Source: Perlabentimonas gracilis (GTDB lineage: Bacteria; Bacteroidota; Bacteroidia; Bacteroidales; Tenuifilaceae). Taken from it: a DNA stretch of 64,000 nucleotides. The DNA is taken from positions 1-64,000 of the forward strand of contig NZ_JAANIG010000016.1 of the NCBI RefSeq assembly GCF_011174675.1. The letters are read 5' to 3'. Of the stretch, positions 44,038 through 55,200 are shown piece after piece (the stretch's first letter is position 1; each line of letters begins with the position of its first letter). The notes beneath the pieces are model-generated. The model saw nothing but the letters and a program-made list of their open reading frames with translations. It searched no databases and was not told the DNA's origin. The translations under genes and the position numbers were made by a program.

Positions 44038-45234
44038 ATGCGAGTTGTAAATAAAATTAAAAACATAATAACGGGCTTTCGGCTAGCCGTAGTATGGGTT
44101 GTAACCTTATTTTTACTCTTCCCCTCTGTTGGTTTTTCACAGGAGATATACAAGCTGCGGAAGGTGGTTATTGACCCAGGCCATGGCGGGCGCGATGTAG
44201 GAGCTTCAGGCAAAAAGTCTTTGGAGAAGGATATTGTGCTTAATGTTGCCCTGTTAGTAGGTAGTTACATTGAGCAGCACCTCCCCGATGTGGAGGTTAT
44301 TTACACACGCAAAACGGATGTTTTTGTGCCCCTCGAAAAGAGGAGCCAAATAGCCAACGAGAATGAGGCTGATCTTTTCATCTCCATCCATTGTAATGCA
44401 AACCCAAGCCGATCGCCTTACGGAACTGAAACCTACGTAATGGGGTTACACAAGTCGCAGGACAATTTGGATGTGGCCATGCGCGAGAACGCTGTAATTG
44501 CATACGAGGAGGACTATACATCAAAGTATGAAGGGTACGATCCAACCTCAGCTGAATCATACATCATCTTTAGCCTGATGCAGAACTCCTTTCTAGATCA
44601 AAGCCTTAATATCGCTAGCCTTATTCAGGATGAGTTTAGGGAGCGCGCTAGGAGGCGCGACAGGGGCGTTAAGCAGGCAGGATTTGTGGTGCTATGGCAA
44701 AACTCTATGCCTAGCGTACTGGTTGAGCTAGGTTTTTTAAGTAACCCCAAGGAGGAGGAATACCTTATAACATCCGAAGGGCAGGCGTATCTTGCCTCAG
44801 CAATATTCAGGGCGTTTAGGGAGTATAAGAGTTTGGTGGAATCGAGGAGTGCGTTCACTGCCGAAAACCAGTTCGACCAGGTGTTGTCGTCGAGTAAAAC
44901 AGTGGAGGCAACCACTTTAACAAGCCAATGGAGCGATGAGCAGCAGGGAGCAAAGCCAGCAGCTATTGGAAATGGGCTACACTACAAGGTACAGGTAACT
45001 GCTTCTAGTAATCCCATCCCAGCTACCTCACCAATATTTACAAAGCTAAGTAATGTTGAAGAACTTGCCGTTGATGGCCTGTTTAAGTATTTGGTTGGTA
45101 GCAAGTCCACATATACCGAAACAGTAGCCTTTTGCCAGCAAGTGCGAGAGCACTTCCCCGATGCATTTATTGTAGCATTTAAGGATGGCAAGCAGATTCC
45201 TTTAGATCAGGCTCGAAGAATTTCATCGAATTAA
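44038..45234 (+). CDS. N-acetylmuramoyl-L-alanine amidase with SPOR-like tail
   Basis: 398 residues. A signal-anchor (about 10-30) is followed by an Amidase_3 zinc domain of about 38-250: His in VIDPGHGGRDVGASG, Glu in EKDIVLNVA, His in FISIHCNANPS, and catalytic Glu in VELGFLSNPKEE. It cleaves the stem peptide from MurNAc during cell separation. The C-terminal 80 residues (YKVQVTAS to DAFIVAFKDGKQI) resemble a peptidoglycan-binding SPOR domain. Followed after 11 nt by the MCE gene. Confidence 0.93.
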   Translation: MRVVNKIKNIITGFRLAVVWVVTLFLLFPSVGFSQEIYKLRKVVIDPGHGGRDVGASGKKSLEKDIVLNVALLVGSYIEQHLPDVEVIYTRKTDVFVPLEKRSQIANENEADLFISIHCNANPSRSPYGTETYVMGLHKSQDNLDVAMRENAVIAYEEDYTSKYEGYDPTSAESYIIFSLMQNSFLDQSLNIASLIQDEFRERARRRDRGVKQAGFVVLWQNSMPSVLVELGFLSNPKEEEYLITSEGQAYLASAIFRAFREYKSLVESRSAFTAENQFDQVLSSSKTVEATTLTSQWSDEQQGAKPAAIGNGLHYKVQVTASSNPIPATSPIFTKLSNVEELAVDGLFKYLVGSKSTYTETVAFCQQVREHFPDAFIVAFKDGKQIPLDQARRISSN

Positions 45235-45245
45235 AATGTAACGTT

Positions 45246-46229
45246 ATGAAGATAACTCGTGAAGCAAAGATTGGATTATTCACAGCAATATGTTTAGCCA
45301 CCCTGTTTTGGGGGGTTAACTTCTTAAAGGGTAAAAATGTTTTTAGCCGAACCAATACATTTCATGCAGTTTACAATAGGGTAGATGGCCTAAAAGTTAC
45401 AAACGATGTGGTGCTTAGTGGTTATAAGGTGGGAACAGTGAAGAGCATAAAATTTGAGGAGGGGCATACGGGTCGAATAATTGTAACGTTGCTTATTGAG
45501 AAGAAATACCTTGTGCCCAAAAATTCAGTTGCCAAACTTATTAGCTCCGATATTATGGGGGGAAAGGCCATTCGCCTTGAGCTCGCTCCCAATCAAGAGT
45601 ACCATTCACAAGGTGATACGCTAATCTCGTCCATTGAAACAGGATTGCTCGATCAGCTTATTTACGAGATGGTTCCCATTAAGGAGAAAGCCGAAACCTT
45701 AATGGAAGATTTGGGTAAGGTTTTAACAGCTGTTGATCAGGTATTAAATCCACAAAATCAAGAGAACATCAATAGGAGCTTCGCCTCGCTAAGCAGTTCC
45801 CTGGAGAATATAAATAGCGCATCGAAATCTCTTGATGAGCTGCTTAACTCCGACGAGAGTGACCTAAAGAAAATTCTTAGCAATATGAATGAGCTAACCC
45901 ACAGCTTAAAAAGTAACGCATCGGGTATCGACACTGTTATTAACAACTTTGCTGCAATTAGCGATACCATTGCTAAAGCTAACCTAGGGCGCATATTAGC
46001 TCAAACCGACTCGGCGTTGATGGCAGTAAACCAACTTATTACAAGTATTAATGCTGGGGAGGGGTCAATGGGGGCATTGATGCACAACGATACCTTGTAC
46101 AATAATTTGGAGCAATCGGCAAAGAATTTAGAGCTGCTGCTTTACGATATGAAAGTAAATCCAAAACGTTACATCAACTTTTCTCTCATCGATTTCAGCC
46201 GTACCCGATATGTCGAATCAAAGGATTAA
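45246..46229 (+). CDS. MCE/MlaD-family lipid transport protein
   Basis: 327 residues. One N-terminal transmembrane helix (IGLFTAICLATLFWGVNFLKG), an MCE domain of about 35-115 (YNRVDGLKVTNDVVLSGYKVGTV, KLISSDIMGGKAIRLEL), then a long helical, Ser/Asn-rich stalk of about 140-300. Related MlaD/YebT proteins form rings that move phospholipids across the periplasm. No ABC partner (mlaE/mlaF) is in the window. Coupled to the amidase gene. Confidence 0.9.
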   Translation: MKITREAKIGLFTAICLATLFWGVNFLKGKNVFSRTNTFHAVYNRVDGLKVTNDVVLSGYKVGTVKSIKFEEGHTGRIIVTLLIEKKYLVPKNSVAKLISSDIMGGKAIRLELAPNQEYHSQGDTLISSIETGLLDQLIYEMVPIKEKAETLMEDLGKVLTAVDQVLNPQNQENINRSFASLSSSLENINSASKSLDELLNSDESDLKKILSNMNELTHSLKSNASGIDTVINNFAAISDTIAKANLGRILAQTDSALMAVNQLITSINAGEGSMGALMHNDTLYNNLEQSAKNLELLLYDMKVNPKRYINFSLIDFSRTRYVESKD

Positions 46230-46579
46230 GCGCTGATATTTTATAATGCACTGTAAAACAAGGCAATAGTCCTATGAGGTTAATTCACAGTGACTTTGTA
46301 TTTTTGAGTCACTTTACACTTCTTAGCTATTGCTTAAGATGTATGCTGCAAAGTTTTATCCCTCAACTTTTTATAGTTATCAACAACCTAGTGTTCAGAT
46401 TAACAGGAGGATAGGGATTTGTGTGAAAAAAAATAAAAAATATTTGCATGATATATAACCGTTTAAATGAGGTTTGACAAAAGCAACATTTTTTTTGTTT
46501 TTTTTTCAGTAATTTTTTCACAATTTTGTTCTCCCTACTTCGATTAACCAAAAGTTTTAACATATAAATAGTAAGCATT
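46230..46579. other. AT-rich region upstream of dnaA, no gene
   Basis: 350 nt with long A and T runs (46430-46520). One DnaA-box-like TTATCAACA at 46377-46385 (one mismatch to TTATCCACA). Too few boxes to call an origin. No clear promoter pair was found. Confidence 0.45.
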
Positions 46580-48016
46580 GTGAAGGTTGTTGATTACCAG
46601 GAAGCCTGGGGTAATTGTCTGAAAATCATAAAGGATAACGTTCCTCCAGTTAGTTTCAAAACATGGTTTGAGCCCATTGTACCGTTAAGACTTGAGAACA
46701 ATGTTTTAACCATTCAGGTACCAAGCCCATTTTTCTACGAGTACCTCGAGGAGCAGTTTATCGATATCCTCAGAAAGACCCTACGAAAAGAGTTGGGGCA
46801 GGGTGCAAAGCTCGAGTACAACGTTGTGATGGAAAATCACAGCGCCTTATCGAGTAAACCTGTAACCGTGGTGTTGCCAACACAAAACAAAACCGAGCTT
46901 AGGAATAAGCCGGTTTCGATGCAGCACACAAGCAATGGCGATTACAAAATCAAAAATCCATTCGTAATCCCTGGCATCAAAAAGCTGCATGTCGATCCGC
47001 AGCTAAACCCCGACAATACCTTTACCAATTATGTTGAGGGAGAGTGCAACAGGTTAGCTCGTTCGGCAGGGATGGCAGTTGCCAATGCACCTGGTAAAAC
47101 GGCATTCAATCCTTTGCTCATATATGGGAATTCGGGACTTGGAAAAACCCACTTGGCTCAGGCCATTGGAATCCGAGTAAAGGAAAAGTCGCCCGAAAAG
47201 GTGGTTCTTTACGTTAACGCCGTTAAGTTTCAAACACAATACGTGGAGGCCGTTCGTAATAACAATACCAACGACTTTGTGCATTTCTACCAAATGATTG
47301 ATGTGCTGATTATTGATGATGTGCATGAGTTTGCCGGTAAGGAGAAGACTCAAGATACCTTTTTCCACATCTTTAATCACCTACATCAGGCGGGGAAGCA
47401 AATTATTCTAACATCCGATAAACCACCTGTAGAGCTGCAAGGACTTGAGCAGCGCCTGTTGTCGCGATTTAAGTGGGGCCTTTCCGCCGATTTGCAATCG
47501 CCCGATTTTGAGACCAGGGTAGCCATCCTTCGTCAGAAGATATATAAGGACGGTATTGACTTGTCCGACGAGGTGGTTGAGTACATTGCAACAAACATCA
47601 CCAATAATATTCGCGAGCTGGAAGGAGCCCTTATATCGTTGTTGGCTCAGTCTACTCTAAACCGTAAGGAGATAACCATTGAGCTAGCCTCCGAGATGAT
47701 TGATAAGCTGGTTAAGAATACCAAGCGCGAAATATCAATTGATTACATACAGAAGATTGTAAGCGAATACTTTGGATTACCCAGCGATGTGCTGCATACC
47801 AAAACCCGTAAGCGCGAGATTGTGCAGGCAAGGCAAATTGCAATGTACTTCTCAAAAAGTTTAACCAAAAGTTCGCTATCTACCATTGGGAGTTTGATTG
47901 GGGGCAAGGATCATGCCACCGTGCTGCATGCATGCAAAACCGTTAATAACCTTATAGATACCGATAAACGGTTTAAAAATCAGATTGAGGATATAGAGCG
48001 TAAGCTGAAATTATAA
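46580..48016 (+). CDS. dnaA: chromosomal replication initiator DnaA
   Basis: 478 residues starting with GTG. Domain I (about 5-85; WGNCLKIIKDNVPPVSFKTWFEPI), a variable linker, an AAA+ domain with Walker A GNSGLGKTHL at about residue 183 and Walker B LIIDDVHEF, then the DNA-binding domain IV with the signature GGKDHATVLHACKTV. It opens the replication origin. dnaN and recF do not follow, as is usual in Bacteroidota. A terminator lies 22 nt downstream. Confidence 0.98.
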   Translation: MKVVDYQEAWGNCLKIIKDNVPPVSFKTWFEPIVPLRLENNVLTIQVPSPFFYEYLEEQFIDILRKTLRKELGQGAKLEYNVVMENHSALSSKPVTVVLPTQNKTELRNKPVSMQHTSNGDYKIKNPFVIPGIKKLHVDPQLNPDNTFTNYVEGECNRLARSAGMAVANAPGKTAFNPLLIYGNSGLGKTHLAQAIGIRVKEKSPEKVVLYVNAVKFQTQYVEAVRNNNTNDFVHFYQMIDVLIIDDVHEFAGKEKTQDTFFHIFNHLHQAGKQIILTSDKPPVELQGLEQRLLSRFKWGLSADLQSPDFETRVAILRQKIYKDGIDLSDEVVEYIATNITNNIRELEGALISLLAQSTLNRKEITIELASEMIDKLVKNTKREISIDYIQKIVSEYFGLPSDVLHTKTRKREIVQARQIAMYFSKSLTKSSLSTIGSLIGGKDHATVLHACKTVNNLIDTDKRFKNQIEDIERKLKL

Positions 48017-48038
48017 TAACTTTGGGGGTATAACTCCC

Positions 48039-48078
48039 AAAAAAGGCAGTATGCTGAATTCAGTATGCTGCCTTTTTT
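48039..48078 (+). terminator. terminator between dnaA and cysQ
   Basis: AAAAAAGGCAG (48039-48049) pairs perfectly with CTGCCTTTTTT (48068-48078). The interior CTGAATTCAG is a further palindrome. Serves both convergent genes. Confidence 0.85.
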
Positions 48079-48113
48079 ATATATGTATTCAAACTTGATT
48101 TGAAGTTTAAATA

Positions 48114-48956
48114 TTACTCGTGCTTAACAACAAACCATGGGTTTTCAATATCCTCCTTGTTGTACGTAAGGCGCTTACCATCGTCAAGGGATAGCACTTT
48201 GCAGCCTGCACCTTCGGCTACAGCCTGACCTGCGGCCGTGTCCCACTCCGTGGTGGTTCCGAAACGAGGGTAAATGTCGGCATTACCCTCCGCTACCATA
48301 CAGATCTTTAGTGATGATCCCCTGGCAATGATTTCAACCTCATCTTTCTCCTTTATAACCTTGTCGATAAAATCTTGCGTTTCGGGAGAGGTATGCGATC
48401 GGCTGGCCACAATTACGTAGTTGTTCCGTTTTGATGTAATGGGGAGTTTTTCCGATTTGTTGATAAACGAATCAATCTGCGATTGCTCATCAATTGGATT
48501 TGAAATGCCATTTACTCTATACGAACCAAGCCCATTGATTGAGAAATACAGCTGGTTTAAAACAGGAACATACACCACGCCCAGTATTGGGTAACCTTGG
48601 AACACCAAGGCAATGTTAACAGTAAACTCACCGTTACGCTTTATAAACTCTTTGGTGCCATCAAGAGGATCAACAAGCCAAAAGTACTCCCACCCCTTTC
48701 TCTCTTCGTAGAGGAGGTCTCGACCCTCCTCGCTAAGTACAGGGATTCTGGTTTTCATTAACGATTTTACAATTTCATCGTTGGCTAGCCTGTCGGCAAG
48801 GGTTAGTGGTGTAGCGTCCGATTTGAGGTTAACCTGAAAGTCATCGGAGTTGTACACTTTCATTATTAATGCACCTGCCCTAACTGCTGCGTTAATTGCT
48901 ATAAAGAGCAAGTGCTTAAGTTCTGGTAGTTCAATCATTTTAAACTGTTTTTGCAT
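48114..48956 (-). CDS. cysQ: 3'(2'),5'-bisphosphate nucleotidase
   Basis: 280-residue inositol-monophosphatase-superfamily enzyme that removes the 3' phosphate of PAP. Metal and substrate motifs: PVLSEEGRDLLYEER, WLVDPLDGTKEFIKRNGEFTVNIAL, and EWDTAAGQAVAEGAG. The KEF after DGT points to CysQ rather than IMPase. Met7 (48938) may be the true start. No sulfate-assimilation genes are adjacent, so it may mainly recycle PAP. Confidence 0.92.
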   Translation of the reverse strand: MQKQFKMIELPELKHLLFIAINAAVRAGALIMKVYNSDDFQVNLKSDATPLTLADRLANDEIVKSLMKTRIPVLSEEGRDLLYEERKGWEYFWLVDPLDGTKEFIKRNGEFTVNIALVFQGYPILGVVYVPVLNQLYFSINGLGSYRVNGISNPIDEQSQIDSFINKSEKLPITSKRNNYVIVASRSHTSPETQDFIDKVIKEKDEVEIIARGSSLKICMVAEGNADIYPRFGTTTEWDTAAGQAVAEGAGCKVLSLDDGKRLTYNKEDIENPWFVVKHE

Positions 48957-49370
48957 ACCAGTACAGCATGCAATTCATCTTTTTGTTGTCGAAAATTTGT
49001 GAAGCAAAATAATAACAAAACGATGTAAAGTCAAAATGAATAGTGAATATAATTACTAAAGACCATATTATCAGTCTAAAGTATGGTTGTGTATGGCTGG
49101 GTATAATGAAGATCCATCGTATGGCATCTATGGGCATTGTTCCGATCGAATAAAGATCGCTGCTACTATTCTGCAACCACTTTTATGTTCTACAAAATGC
49201 TTTGGCTAATAGGTTAAGGCAGAAAAGGCAAAGAAACAGAGGTGTAATAAGGGTAGTAAACTTTATTCACATAATCGGCTAAAGCCTATTGTGTTTTAAA
49301 AATTAATGCAATATTTGCATGAACTCATTTAATGCGATAAGTTTACGGGAATATTTAAAATACCAAAGTT
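48957..49370. other. intergenic region, no gene seen
   Basis: 414 nt between divergent cysQ and pepD. An AATATTTG string near 49309 with a TTG about 18 nt upstream may be the pepD promoter. No repeats or credible coding frames. Confidence 0.5.
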
Positions 49371-50831
49371 ATGAACGGAATAGAGAAACTGGCTCCTGCT
49401 GATATTTGGAAATACTTCGCTGAAATACTTCAGATTCCACGCCCCTCTAAGAAAGAGGAGAAAATAATGGAATACCTTATCAATTTTGGCAAGGAGCATA
49501 AACTAGAGACCCTAACCGATGACGCTGGCAACATACTCATACGTAAGCCTGCCACCAAGGGGATGGAAAACCGGATGTCTGTTGTTCTGCAAAGCCATAT
49601 GGATATGGTTTGTGAGAAGAATAGTGATGTTACCCACGATTTCAACACCGATCCTATTAATGCCTATGTTGATGGTGCTTGGGTAAGAGCCAAGGGGACT
49701 ACCCTTGGAGCCGACGATGGAATTGGAATGGCAGCCCAGCTGGCAATTTTGGCCTCAAAGGACGTGCCCCATGGCCCTCTCGAGTGTCTGTTTACTGTGG
49801 ATGAGGAGACAGGGTTAACTGGAGCATTTGAGTTGAAACCCGGTTTTATAAAGTCTGATATACTTATCAACCTCGATTCCGAGGATGAGGGAGAACTATT
49901 TATTGGTTGTGCTGGCGGGATGGATACCGAAATTACATTTGCCTATGATACAGAGAAAGTTCCGAGCGACTTCAAACCCTTCCGTTTGGCAATAACTGGC
50001 CTCAAAGGTGGTCATAGTGGCGATGATATCGATAAAGGGTTGGGCAACTCCATTAAAATAATTAATCGGTTCCTTTGGAAGGGATCAAACAAGTACGATT
50101 TACGCATCTCTGAGTTGGAGGGGGGTAATTTACGCAATGCTATTCCCCGTGAGGCGTTTGCCACCTTTCTAATTCACCAGGATGATGAGGAGAGTATGAT
50201 GGAATTCTATGGACAGTATAAGTCCGATATTTTTGCCGAGCTTAGCGCAGTGGAGCCAAACCTAAAGATAGAGATCAAAGAGGCCGATATGCCCCAATGG
50301 GTTATTGATGAGCCAACGCAATTTGACCTATTAAATGCCCTATATGCCTGTCCTCATGGGGTCATTGCTATGAGCCACTCTATCCCTGGGCTGGTTGAAA
50401 CTTCAACAAACCTTGCCTCAATAAAGTTTATACAGGATAACCAGATACTTGTAACCACTAGCCAGCGGAGCTCTACAAACTCTTCAAAGGTTGATGTGGG
50501 AAATATGGTGCAAAGCGTTTTCCGCTTGGCCAATGCCAATGTGGTACATACTGGTGGGTATCCTGGCTGGACACCAAATACCAATTCTACCATTTTATCG
50601 ATTACTAAGAGTTCGTACCAAAAACTGTTTGGTACCGAACCCGTGGTAAGGGCAATTCATGCTGGGTTGGAGTGCGGTCTGTTCCTCGAGAAGTATCCTA
50701 ATCTTGACATGATTTCGTTCGGGCCAACCATTAAAGGAGCTCACTCACCCGATGAGCGTCTCGATATTGAATCCAACGATAAGTTTTGGAAATTGTTAGT
50801 TGATGTGCTGGGGAATATTCCAAAAGCATAG
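49371..50831 (+). CDS. pepD: aminoacyl-histidine dipeptidase (M20 peptidase)
   Basis: 486 residues, typical for PepD. Zinc ligands and catalytic residues are in QSHMDMVCEKN (His, Asp), GADDGIGMAA (bridging Asp), DEETGLTGAFEL (catalytic Glu) and DSEDEGELFIG. The inserted dimerisation domain (GLKGGHSGDDIDKG) and the C-terminal HAGLECGLFLEKYP are present. It cleaves carnosine-type and other dipeptides in the cytosol. The barrel gene follows after 36 nt. Confidence 0.95.
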   Translation: MNGIEKLAPADIWKYFAEILQIPRPSKKEEKIMEYLINFGKEHKLETLTDDAGNILIRKPATKGMENRMSVVLQSHMDMVCEKNSDVTHDFNTDPINAYVDGAWVRAKGTTLGADDGIGMAAQLAILASKDVPHGPLECLFTVDEETGLTGAFELKPGFIKSDILINLDSEDEGELFIGCAGGMDTEITFAYDTEKVPSDFKPFRLAITGLKGGHSGDDIDKGLGNSIKIINRFLWKGSNKYDLRISELEGGNLRNAIPREAFATFLIHQDDEESMMEFYGQYKSDIFAELSAVEPNLKIEIKEADMPQWVIDEPTQFDLLNALYACPHGVIAMSHSIPGLVETSTNLASIKFIQDNQILVTTSQRSSTNSSKVDVGNMVQSVFRLANANVVHTGGYPGWTPNTNSTILSITKSSYQKLFGTEPVVRAIHAGLECGLFLEKYPNLDMISFGPTIKGAHSPDERLDIESNDKFWKLLVDVLGNIPKA

Positions 50832-50867
50832 GATCTATTTTTTTATTGAATCTTAATATTTTACCAT

Positions 50868-52139
50868 ATGCGAAAAACTAAATGTGGTTGGCTTCTGGCG
50901 TTAGTTCTGGTTGCCAATGGTATCGGTTTTGTACAATCAGCAGTAGCTCAAGAGGCCGACGAGAAGGATAAAATAACATACGATTTTTACGGATACATTT
51001 CGCACGAGGTGATTTTCGATACGCATCGTTCGGTGTTTACCCGCGATGGTGAGCTGTACCTTTACCCAGCAGCTCCAGCTTATCATCCCGAGACAGACGA
51101 ACTGATTAATGCTAACTCCCAGCTTGAAATGTTATCGTTACAGTCTCGGCTTGGGGTTAAAATTGCAGGACCCGATGTACTTAATGCAAAGCTTAGCGGG
51201 ATGGTTGAAACCGATTTTTTTGCAACAGCCGAGGCTTACAAGCACCACCTTAGGGTAAGGCATGCGCTGATGAAGTTGCAATGGGAAAAAGTAAGCCTTA
51301 CCCTTGGCCAGTATTGGCACCCGATGTTTACTCCAGAGCTCTTTCCACACGTTGTTTCATTTGGTGCTGCTGCTCCATTCAACCCTCTGAACCGATCGCC
51401 ACAGGTTCGGGTCGACTACCTTCCTTCGCAAAGTATAAAGGTTGTTGTTGCAGCCTTGGCACACGGTTATCATTCATGCGTTGGACCCGAAGCTGCTCAA
51501 CGCAATTCGGGCTTGCCCGACATGCAGTTACAGCTGCATATAGGTAATAAGCCCAACTTCACTACAGGGTTTACCCTAGGATATATGTGGTTACAACCCT
51601 TGGAGGAAGTGGCTGGCGGAATTCGATACTATAGCCCCGAACTTCTGGGCGCATACAATCTACAATGGTTTGGAAGAGTTAAGTTATCGAACCTTACCCT
51701 ACAGGCTAAGATGTCGTATGGTGAGAATATGACCCATTTTGTGATGATTGGTGGTTATGGTCGCCTCTTGGACGATGCAGGAAATACGACTAATTATGGC
51801 TATGCCAATTTAAGAACTTATGCTGGTTGGCTTGAGGCTATTTATTCCTTTAACGAGCACTGGAATGCTGGTCTTTTTGCTGGTTCAATGGGGTCGTTGG
51901 GAGCCAAGGAAAGAGTTGATGTAAATGGCCCCATTTGGTATGCACGAGCAGCCAATCTGGCAAGTGGTTTACGTATTTCTCCACGAATTTCATATACCCA
52001 TAAAAAGTTTAGCTTAGCAATGGAGTACCTATACAATACGGCCAACTATGGAGAATCGTTTACTGAGTTTGGGGTTCCTCAGAATGTTGATCATATGATG
52101 AACCATCGCATTCTTATTGCATCAAAATATACTTTCTAA
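50868..52139 (+). CDS. outer-membrane beta-barrel protein, porin-like
   Basis: 423 residues with a signal peptide ending near AVAQ and a mature part of alternating amphipathic strands rich in Tyr/Phe/Trp. It ends in HRILIASKYTF, with the C-terminal Phe of outer-membrane barrels. The start (KITYDFYGYISHEVIFDT, VETDFFATAE, KVSLTLGQYWHP) recalls DcaP-like/porin families. Substrate unknown. A 17-bp terminator follows. Confidence 0.82.
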   Translation: MRKTKCGWLLALVLVANGIGFVQSAVAQEADEKDKITYDFYGYISHEVIFDTHRSVFTRDGELYLYPAAPAYHPETDELINANSQLEMLSLQSRLGVKIAGPDVLNAKLSGMVETDFFATAEAYKHHLRVRHALMKLQWEKVSLTLGQYWHPMFTPELFPHVVSFGAAAPFNPLNRSPQVRVDYLPSQSIKVVVAALAHGYHSCVGPEAAQRNSGLPDMQLQLHIGNKPNFTTGFTLGYMWLQPLEEVAGGIRYYSPELLGAYNLQWFGRVKLSNLTLQAKMSYGENMTHFVMIGGYGRLLDDAGNTTNYGYANLRTYAGWLEAIYSFNEHWNAGLFAGSMGSLGAKERVDVNGPIWYARAANLASGLRISPRISYTHKKFSLAMEYLYNTANYGESFTEFGVPQNVDHMMNHRILIASKYTF

Positions 52140-52164
52140 GGCTACGGAACTAAATTCTACAGAT

Positions 52165-52200
52165 AGAAAAAAGAGGCACGATTTCGTGCCTCTTTTTTCT
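52165..52200. terminator. bidirectional terminator
   Basis: A 17-bp perfect stem (52165-52181 with 52184-52200) with A- and T-runs at either end, between the convergent barrel and subtilase genes. Confidence 0.94.
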
Positions 52201-52220
52201 ATTACTCTATTTCTAAACAC

Positions 52221-55200
52221 CTACATTTTAACAAATCGTTTGTTGATTGGCATTTTCTCTTCATCTACAGAGATAATGTAAACCCCTTTGGCAAGATCGC
52301 TTACGTCAATCTGAGTGTCGAGGTTGTAAAGGAATTCATCCTTAACTAATCTACCCTGAACATCGTAAATCTTAAGCGAAACGTCACCCCTTATGCCGTT
52401 AAGGCTAACGGTAATCATATCGCTTGCTGGGTTGGGGTACACGGTGTAAATCTCGCTGGTTTCCATCCCAAGATCATCAGCAAAAGGCTCGGTGGTTAAG
52501 GTTGATGTTTTAGTTTGCACCACATTAATCGTGTAATCTTCAACCTCGCCATAGCTAAAGGTTTCGCAAGCTGTTTGGGCAGCGTTATACTTCATGCTAA
52601 CCCTCATGCGGGTTGTACCAAGAGCTGCACCAGTAGGTATTGTTACGTTGGCCGATAGAAGGTTGCTGCTCGATGAAGAACCATAAACAACACGCTCATC
52701 GGTATCAAAGGTACCGTTCTGGTTAAAGTCAATCCAGATGGACCAGTACTCGGTGTAGCTGCTACCGCTGAAACCGGCTTGAATGTATATTGGTAATGTT
52801 TCGCCACGAGCAACGGTTGCCGTCATGCTAGTAAAGTCAGCATATCCTCCATTCTTACCCGATGTGTTGTCAACCTCAGCAAATTGGACTCTTTGAATCC
52901 ACTCGTAGTTTGCATTGTTACCCTTGCTGGTGCAGTAAGTTAGTGAAGCGCTTTGCGTGGTAAATGTTGATATGGCCGAGTAGGCGCTGCTACCATTCTG
53001 GTTGTTGGCTCTTACCTGCCATTCGTATGTTGCACCTGCAGTTAAACCGGTTGCATTTGCAGTAGTTGTGGTAACATTAGAAGAACTCCAGCTGCCACCC
53101 TGCTGACGGAACTGCACATCGTACGAGGTTGCTCCAGTTGAAGCATTCCAGCTTAGGCTTGCGCTTGATGTGGTGATGTTAGATGCGGTTAGGCCTGTTG
53201 GTGTTGCAGGAGGATTTGCTTGTGCGGCAACAATCTTTACAGTGTAATCTTCAACCTCGCCATAGCTAAAGGTTTCGCAAGCGGTTTGTGCTGCATTGTA
53301 CTTCATACTAACCCTCATGCGAGTAGTTCTTGGTGCCGTTCCAGCAGGAATTGTTATGGTTCCGGTAACAGTCGTTTTGCTCAACGAACCTGCATCAAAC
53401 ATAAGGTCGGTAGCATCAAAGGTTGCGTTTCCATTCAGGTCGATCCAAATTTTCCAGTACTCGTTGTAAGTGCTGCTAGCGAAACCTGGGGTAAGGCTTA
53501 TGCTATAGGTTTTACCTGCCTCTAGGGTTATTTCCTTAGAGGTAAAGTCGGTGTAACCGGCTGCTCCTGAGGTGTTGGTAAACGAACCAACCACAACCTT
53601 AGATATCCATTCGTACGATGAGTTATTTCCCTTGGATGTACAGTATGATGCCACATATTGCTGAGTAGTGAACGAAGCAATGCTTGAGTAGCTACTGGTA
53701 CCTGCGCTATTTTTAGCCCTTACCTGCCACTCGTAAGTAGTGCTCGATGCCAGGTTGCTGGCATTGTAGCTGTTGGATGTAACGTTGTAGGTATTCCAAC
53801 TTCCACCCTGAGGACGGATTTGAATGTCGTATGATGTGGCTCCACTTGTGGCACTCCACGATAGGGTTGCGCTGCTGCTGGTTACATTGCTAGAGTTTAA
53901 TCCTGTTGGTGTTGAAGGAGGATTAGTGTTGAACATTCCCTGTAGGGCAACCAAAGCCTTTTGCGCATTAAGCCTACCCGATCCGAGCTTACCAATGTAA
54001 CCTGAGTTAAGGGAGTAATGATCGTCCACATTATTTTTCAGAAGACTTGCTACTTGGGTGTTGGTAAGTATTACCCCGTTACGTACTGCATTTGATATTA
54101 GCAATGCGGCAACGCCTGAAACATGAGGGCAAGCCATAGACGTTCCTTGGTAAAAACCATAGGAACTGTTGGTTAAGGTGCTCAATACGCCCTTTGGATC
54201 GGTCGATGAGCTTTGCTCTCCACCGGGGGCGGAGATATCAACCCAGTCGCCGTAGTTTGAGTAGTAGCTTCTAACATCCTTATTATTTGTAGCTGCCACA
54301 GCAAAAGCACCCGAGTAGCAACCAGGATACCAGTTGCCAGTTTTATTGTCGTTTCCAGCAGCAAAAATGGTAATACCACCATTTAGCACGTTTCCACCAC
54401 CATTAGCATTGAAATAATCGATGGCATCTAGAGTAGCCTGATCGTACACGTTAACACTGGTGTAACCCCAGCTGTTCTGCGAAATGGCGGCACCATTATC
54501 GGCAGCGTATATGGGAGCTTGGCCAAATCCTCCGCTGGATGTATTTGTGAAAACTTGGCATGACATAAGGCGAACACCATCGTTCGATCCCGTTCCACCA
54601 GCAACACCAGCAACACCAGTTCCGTTGTTGTTAACGGCAGCAACTGTACCTGCTACGTGGGTGCCATGGTCATGCGCTTGTATTGTGGTTGAGTTGGATA
54701 CAAAGTTGTACCCTTTGCCCGACCACATATTGCCTGCCAAGTCGGGGTGGTTGGTTTGGATACCACCATCAACTACGGCAACTATTACACTTGATAGGCC
54801 GCGCTCCATATCCCATGCTTCGGGTAGATCGATATCCTTATCAGCAGTACCGCCTTGCTGACCTGTATTGTGGTAGTGCCACTGCTCGTTATAACGTGGG
54901 TCGTTGGGAGTCCATTTCGATTCTTTTGTAGCCTCTTCCTCACGATCGTTATTCTTATCATCAGGAATCACATTACTAATAAGGCGCTTCTTGTAAACGG
55001 GTTCTGCTATTTCAACCTCATCTAGCTTGGAGTACTCTTTTACCATTTCTTTCACATCAGCCTTTGAGTCAACCTCTACGACAAACCACAGGTGAAATCC
55101 CCATACTTTATGCCGTTCTCTGTATTCTGCTGACTTTGGAGACACATCGTACATCCCATGAAGTAGGGGCTTGTAAACCGAAGCACCGTAAGTTTGGTTT

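Noticed and set aside
46230-46579. Replication origin upstream of dnaA
   Set aside because: Only one imperfect DnaA box; in Bacteroidota dnaA is often away from oriC. GC-skew across the chromosome would be needed.
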